Source: Dromiciops gliroides
Taxonomy: Eukaryota; Chordata; Mammalia; Microbiotheria; Microbiotheriidae
Assembly: GCF_019393635.1 (NCBI RefSeq)
Contig: NC_057864.1
Location: forward strand, 496,572,716-496,636,715
Length of the DNA stretch: 64,000 bases
Direction of reading: 5' to 3'
The position numbers and the translations under genes are program-made. Below, one piece after another: positions 60,201-64,000 of this stretch; positions within the stretch are counted from its first letter, which is position 1; every line of letters begins with the position of its first letter. The notes beneath the pieces were generated by a model that worked only from the letters and a program-made list of their open reading frames with translations, was not told where the DNA came from and did not search any database.

Positions 60201-62744
60201 GGCGCCTTCCCTGGCTTTGGAGAGCTCAGTACACCAGGCCCTTAATGCATGAGGGGAGGGATCCCTGAGTCTGCGCTGCTGCTCTGCAGCAGGGCAGAAG
60301 AATTGGACCTGGGGGAGGTGACAAGTCTCACACTGCCACACCCTTTGATTCAGGTGAGCCAGGCAGAGAAGGCAGGGAGGGGCAGGGACCCCCTCCTGGG
60401 GGCCGTGTCCGTGGCCTAGGAGGAGGCACCAGGGCAGCCCGTGGGCCTCCTGCCCTGGCCTTGGGTCACCCCCAGCCATGGATTGGCCCCAGGAGAACAT
60501 TGGACTGAGCCAGGTGTGATTCTATAAGGACACGATAACAACGCCCACCAGAAGAGGGTCACACAAACACTGGGATGACCAGGCCCTGGCCTCTCCTTGG
60601 TCGCCCAGGTTGAAAAGGGTGTGTTCGGTGCCCAACCCAGTCACTTCTCTGGGGTGGGGCATCTCCCAGAACGACTCTGGGGACATCGGGTCTCTGCTCG
60701 CCCCACAGGTGTCACTGAAGAAGAGCTGTCTCAGGCCTTGATTGAGGGTGAGGAGATCACGGCTGCACCGGCCCGGCAAGCCTCCGAAAACGGTCATGCC
60801 GAGCTCTCCTGTGAGCTGAGCACCGTTGACTCATCCGCAGACATGGAGAGCGACCTGCTCAGTGACAGCATGGAGGAGACCAAGTGAGCCTCTCCCTTGG
60901 CCCCAGGACAGTCAGCCTGAAGTCACAGGGGCACCTCGAGAGGGCTGGCCTGGGCTCCATGGAGTGGTGCCACCTCCAGGCCCTGGGAGGTCCTGCAGGG
61001 ACCCCACCCCAGAGAAGTGACTGGGTCTGGCACCACAGTGGCTGAAGCCCAGCCTGAGAAGCCCTTGGCCTCATGTGGCAGGCACAGTGCTCAGGGCTGG
61101 GGCTGGCAATATCATTGGCATGTGTGGGGTACCCCCGGGCAAGTCAGTTCCTCTGCTTCCTCCAGCTGCAATAGTGGCGGAGACTTGCCCGGGGACTCAC
61201 CCAGAGACCAGCCTTCTGGCCCCGCCTCACCAAGCATGCGCAGCCTAAAGGGAATAAATGCCAGGGGCTGGGGAGGGGGCAAGGTGAGGCCGGCAAGCAA
61301 AGGACCTGGGGAGCAGAGAAGGCCTGGCAGGCCTGGGTCACAGCCCGTGCAGAGGCCTGGAGGTGGGAGCAGGCAGGAAGGACTCGAGGGCTTTCCTTGC
61401 TCCCCAAGGGAACCTTCAGACCAAGGGCAGCCCCCAAAGCTGCCCCTTCCCTCATGCCCATCATTTTCTCCCTTTGCCCAGCAAAATCCGGGAGCAGCTT
61501 GGCATGAAGCCCCTGCCCAGGGACCGGTTTTCCTCCTTCTCCCCAAGAGCCTCAGTCAGTAGCCGAAAGAAGAGGGTGAGTGTGCCTGGGAGCACTCTCC
61601 TGTGTGCCCAGTGCGAGGACAGGCCTGTGGGAGCCCTGGGGCTCCCCACTTATCCGGAGGCCGGACTTCTGGCAGCGCCCCCTGAAGTGAGTGAAAAAGC
61701 ATCTGCGTTCGCTGCCACCGCCCGGGCCCGAGGCCAGGTCCTCCAGCTCTGGCACTGGGCCTGATGGGCATTAGCGGAAGACCCAGACTCGTGTGGGGCC
61801 AAGAAGGGGCAGCAGGCAGTGAGGTAGAGGAGAGCCAGGGATGGAGCCCTCTGTAAGGCAGGCAGGGGAGGGGGTGTCCTAGGGAGATTTTCTCCAAAAC
61901 GAGTTAAGAGAAGAAGCGTTGCTTCTCAGAGGAGCGAATGTTGAGAACTGTCCCCATAGCAGATCTGGAGTAGACCTGGCGGGTAAACAAGGTGCGGGGG
62001 CTGTCTGTCTTTAAAGATGGCGCCTGCATAAAGTGGGAGTATGTGGCATGGACCCAAGGCCTGGCTCCCCGGCCCTCTGGCTGACAGGCAGCTGAGGCTC
62101 CCACTCACATCCAGAGCCAAGCTCAGGATCAGCTGAGCTTGTCATTGTGCCAGCCAAGGCCCAGCAGTCAGCATTTATTAACCACCTACTGTGTGTTACA
62201 CCTGGCCCATGGGGTGGAAAACAATCGCTGAGCAGGAGACCCCTGGTTCCAGTCACCCAAGCCTCCTGGGCCACCATCTCTGTAGGTCTGGCCTCCTCCA
62301 CGTTGTTTTTGCCTTCCCTGGTGCAGATCACCACCCATCCATGACCCATTCTGGGAGGGTGGGGGGTTGTCCGTGTTTTCTTCCTGGCAGGCTCTGGGTG
62401 TATCTGCGCTGGGACAGGGCAGGCTGGATGTTCCCTCCCCGCTCTGAGTAGTGCTTGTGAAGGGGGATGGAAGAGGACCCTCTTCCCACCCACAGCCCAT
62501 GAATGACTTCTTCCTACAGGAAGCACCAGGGCAGAGGGACCTGGGTGTGGCCATGAGGAGCCACTCAGGGGGAAGGGGATGATTATGTTTGGGGTTCCCT
62601 TTCCTTTCTCCACAGAACAACATCCTCAATGCTGTCCTGCTGCTTCTGAAGGAACTGGACGCTAAGGGACTGGAAGTTGTCCAGCAGACAGTCGGCCACC
62701 GCCTCCAGGCCCTTCGGAAACCAGAGCTGTCTGAAGAACGCTAA
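57157..62744 (+). CDS. CFAP410: CFAP410 (C21orf2), complete, seven coding exons
   Basis: CFAP410 is a small leucine-rich-repeat protein of the cilium base and photoreceptor connecting cilium. It partners with NEK1 and SPATA7, and human mutations cause retinal and skeletal disease. The seven exons join to 771 nt, 256 residues plus stop, the human length. Leucine-rich repeats fill about residues 19-100 ([23 protein letters not shown]), followed by the cap [21 protein letters not shown] variable acidic middle (about 125-185) and the conserved C-terminal helix [20 protein letters not shown] (215-234) follow; the helix mediates oligomerisation in the family. C61 and L224, sites of human disease variants, are kept; position 73 is S where human has R. 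All introns are GT-AG. It is divergent from TRPM2, as in human. Confidence 0.97.
57263..57344. promoter_or_regulatory. Two NRF1-like sites at the start of CFAP410 intron 1
   Basis: GCGCATGCG and TGCGCGTGCGC match the NRF1 palindrome closely and lie 30-110 bases after the exon 1 donor, inside the CpG island. Confidence 0.45.
57921..57939 (+). CDS. CFAP410: CFAP410 exon 2, 19-nt microexon (residues 26-32)
   Basis: The acceptor TTCCCAG and donor GAT|GTAAGT bracket only 19 nt, completing W26 and encoding GSRLTD. Skipping it would shift the frame. Confidence 0.94.
58453..58499 (+). CDS. CFAP410: CFAP410 exon 3 (residues 33-48)
   Basis: It encodes [15 protein letters not shown], a leucine-rich repeat. 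The acceptor is CTCCCAG and the donor AG|GTAGGT. Confidence 0.96.
59369..59598 (+). CDS. CFAP410: CFAP410 exon 4, main LRR block (residues 48-125)
   Basis: It encodes [40 protein letters not shown] and [16 protein letters not shown]. The acceptor is GGCACAG and the donor A|GTAGGT, phase 1. Confidence 0.97.
60709..60883 (+). CDS. CFAP410: CFAP410 exon 5 (residues 125-183)
   Basis: It encodes [20 protein letters not shown], then a divergent acidic and serine-rich tail. The acceptor is CCACAG and the donor AA|GTGAGC, phase 2. Confidence 0.96.
61482..61575 (+). CDS. CFAP410: CFAP410 exon 6 (residues 183-214)
   Basis: It encodes [20 protein letters not shown] and a basic SSRKKR end. The acceptor is GCCCAG and the donor AGG|GTGAGT, phase 0. 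The frame through both neighbours supports it although the sequence is less conserved. Confidence 0.9.
62616..62744 (+). CDS. CFAP410: CFAP410 exon 7, C-terminal helix and stop (residues 215-256)
   Basis: It encodes [35 protein letters not shown] and PELSEER, then TAA. The acceptor is CTCCACAG. Confidence 0.96.
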   Translation, partial: NNILNAVLLLLKELDAKGLEVVQQTVGHRLQALRKPELSEER

Positions 62745-63800
62745 GGTTCTGGGCTGCTGTGTCCACCTGAAGGTCATCCACTGCAGCCTGACCCCAACCG
62801 AGCTGGGAGGGGCTGGGTCTGTGCCTCTTCCTTGGACAGCTCCTTGTGGTCAGTGTGCCCCAAGGCTATTCCCCACTTGGATGGCCAGCACCCTAAAGGG
62901 ACAAACTGTGGTGCCCAGAGAGAGGAGGCTCTGAGTCTGTCCAAGACCTTGTTTCCAGAGCTCACTCTTGTATGTGAATATTGGGGATCCAGGCCTTGGG
63001 AAAAGCTGGTCCTTTTAAATCCAAGCTTTCCCACTGGGCGACAGGGAAGTCATCTGGTGATGGGAGTCTCCGAGGCCATTGTTCCCAAGCCCAGTCTCCC
63101 AGGTAGACAGGGATTGTTCAAAGTGTCCTTGCGTTCAGCATGGCCCTGCCCATCTGGTGGGGCTAGAAAGACCCACAGCGAGAGCCCAGCTTCCAGGGAG
63201 CATTCCAGTCATAGGGTTTCAGCTGAGCCCCTGTCTGGGCACTCAAGGAAGAATACAGTGGCTTCTCTCTTCCTCTTCAGTCATGTGCTAGGCTGACCGG
63301 GAGAGCAACAGCACCCTCAGAAATGGGTCTCCAGGCTCTCTGGACATCCATGTGCCTGTAGGCCATGAGGAAGGAAGAGGGACATCAGTGCTCAGTGCCA
63401 ATTACCCTTTGTCAGAAGGTCTGAAGCTCTCAGAGCGTCGGGGGTCTTTCCTCCAGTTGAAGGGCCCCCACTGGGAGAGTCTGACCAAAGTTTGTTGCCT
63501 AAGTCTTGGGGCTTTTGGATTGTTTCAAATATGGATTCCTCACGGTTGACCCCTTCTAAGGGGGATCCTTGTGAATTGCTTAGCTTTGACCCTGAATTTG
63601 ATGGGAATGGTCATCAATGGTGGACCACAGAAGAGCCACGGCAGCATCAGTGGCATGTGGCTGTCTGTTGGAATGGCCAGCTCTTATGTTTTCTGGGAAA
63701 GAATCACCTTGGAGGGGAGGGGCACACTGATTGTCCTTTCTTTAGCCTTCCTCTAACGATCGTCTGAATCTTAGTAAAATAAGCCATTTTTCCGAACAGC
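62745..63800 (+). other. CFAP410: CFAP410 3' untranslated region (end uncertain)
   Basis: No canonical AATAAA is evident after the stop. AGTAAA at 63773-63778 is a known weaker variant and a candidate end. The true cleavage site may differ. Confidence 0.35.
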
Positions 63801-64000
63801 AGATGGGGGTTGTCTTTGACTCTTTTTTGGCTAGCGGTACTTCCTGTGGGACTGCCGTAAGGTCGGGCCGTCCACTTGCCCCTCGGCCTTGCACTCAAGT
63901 CAAGGGACAAGAACACGTGGCCACTGGGCAGGAGAAAGAAATCAATGGACATTCCTTCAGAAAATCAGCAGTATGGTCATGTGAATGAGCATCTGACTGT

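Larger units (their letters stand above)
57940..62615 (+). other. CFAP410 introns
   Basis: They are short, GC-rich introns with few repeats. A MIR-like piece (CCATTTTACAGATGAGGAGA) lies at about 59795-59860 and a short CA repeat at about 60046-60062. An AATAAA at about 61253 lies in intron 5 and could serve a short isoform, but nothing else supports that. Confidence 0.6.

Noticed and set aside
61249..61262. AATAAA in CFAP410 intron 5 as the main poly(A) site
   Set aside because: Conserved exons 6 and 7 follow downstream in frame, so it cannot be the main end.

Overview
This is nuclear DNA from a mammal, almost certainly a marsupial. Short exons with GT-AG introns, a CpG-island promoter, many microsatellites and L1/L2/CR1-L3/MIR remnants identify a mammal. 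The dominant young repeat, a tRNA-derived SINE with a GGGGCAGCTAGGTGG-type head, a GTTCAAAT B-box and a MIR-like core, is typical of marsupials. The SINE tail style leans towards an Australian lineage, but I cannot fix the species.

Two genes lie head to head, the order I know from human chromosome 21q22.3. On the minus strand, positions 515-38333 carry 29 coding exons of TRPM2, the ADP-ribose- and calcium-gated cation channel. I assigned every exon by reading frame, splice sites and similarity to the family. The exon lengths sum to 4167 nt, exactly 1389 codons, with no frame break. The visible protein runs from the start methionine through the MHR domains, the IQ-like motif, the six membrane helices with pore, the TRP helix and coiled coil, and into the C-terminal NUDT9-homology domain. 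The last exons, including the Nudix box, lie beyond the left edge.

On the plus strand, positions 57157-62744 carry all seven coding exons of CFAP410 (C21orf2), a ciliary leucine-rich-repeat protein: 771 nt, 256 residues plus stop. Its first exon lies in a CpG island at about 56.3-57.6 kb.

Between the two start codons, about 38.4-56.3 kb, I recognise no gene. This interval holds SINEs, L2/L3/MIR fragments, two related L1 3' ends, a GATA/GATG array, a CT tract of about 240 bp and a polypurine tract of about 350 bp. The TRPM2 promoter and any upstream untranslated exon are probably here but cannot be pinpointed.

Points of interest are a GC-AG intron in TRPM2, in-frame tandem donors after TRPM2 exon 3, upstream ORFs in both leaders, a 19-nt microexon in CFAP410, a 27-bp minisatellite grown inside an L2 element, and lineage changes at residues of functional note. 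I found no new gene system; the window is a well-conserved vertebrate locus with marsupial repeats.
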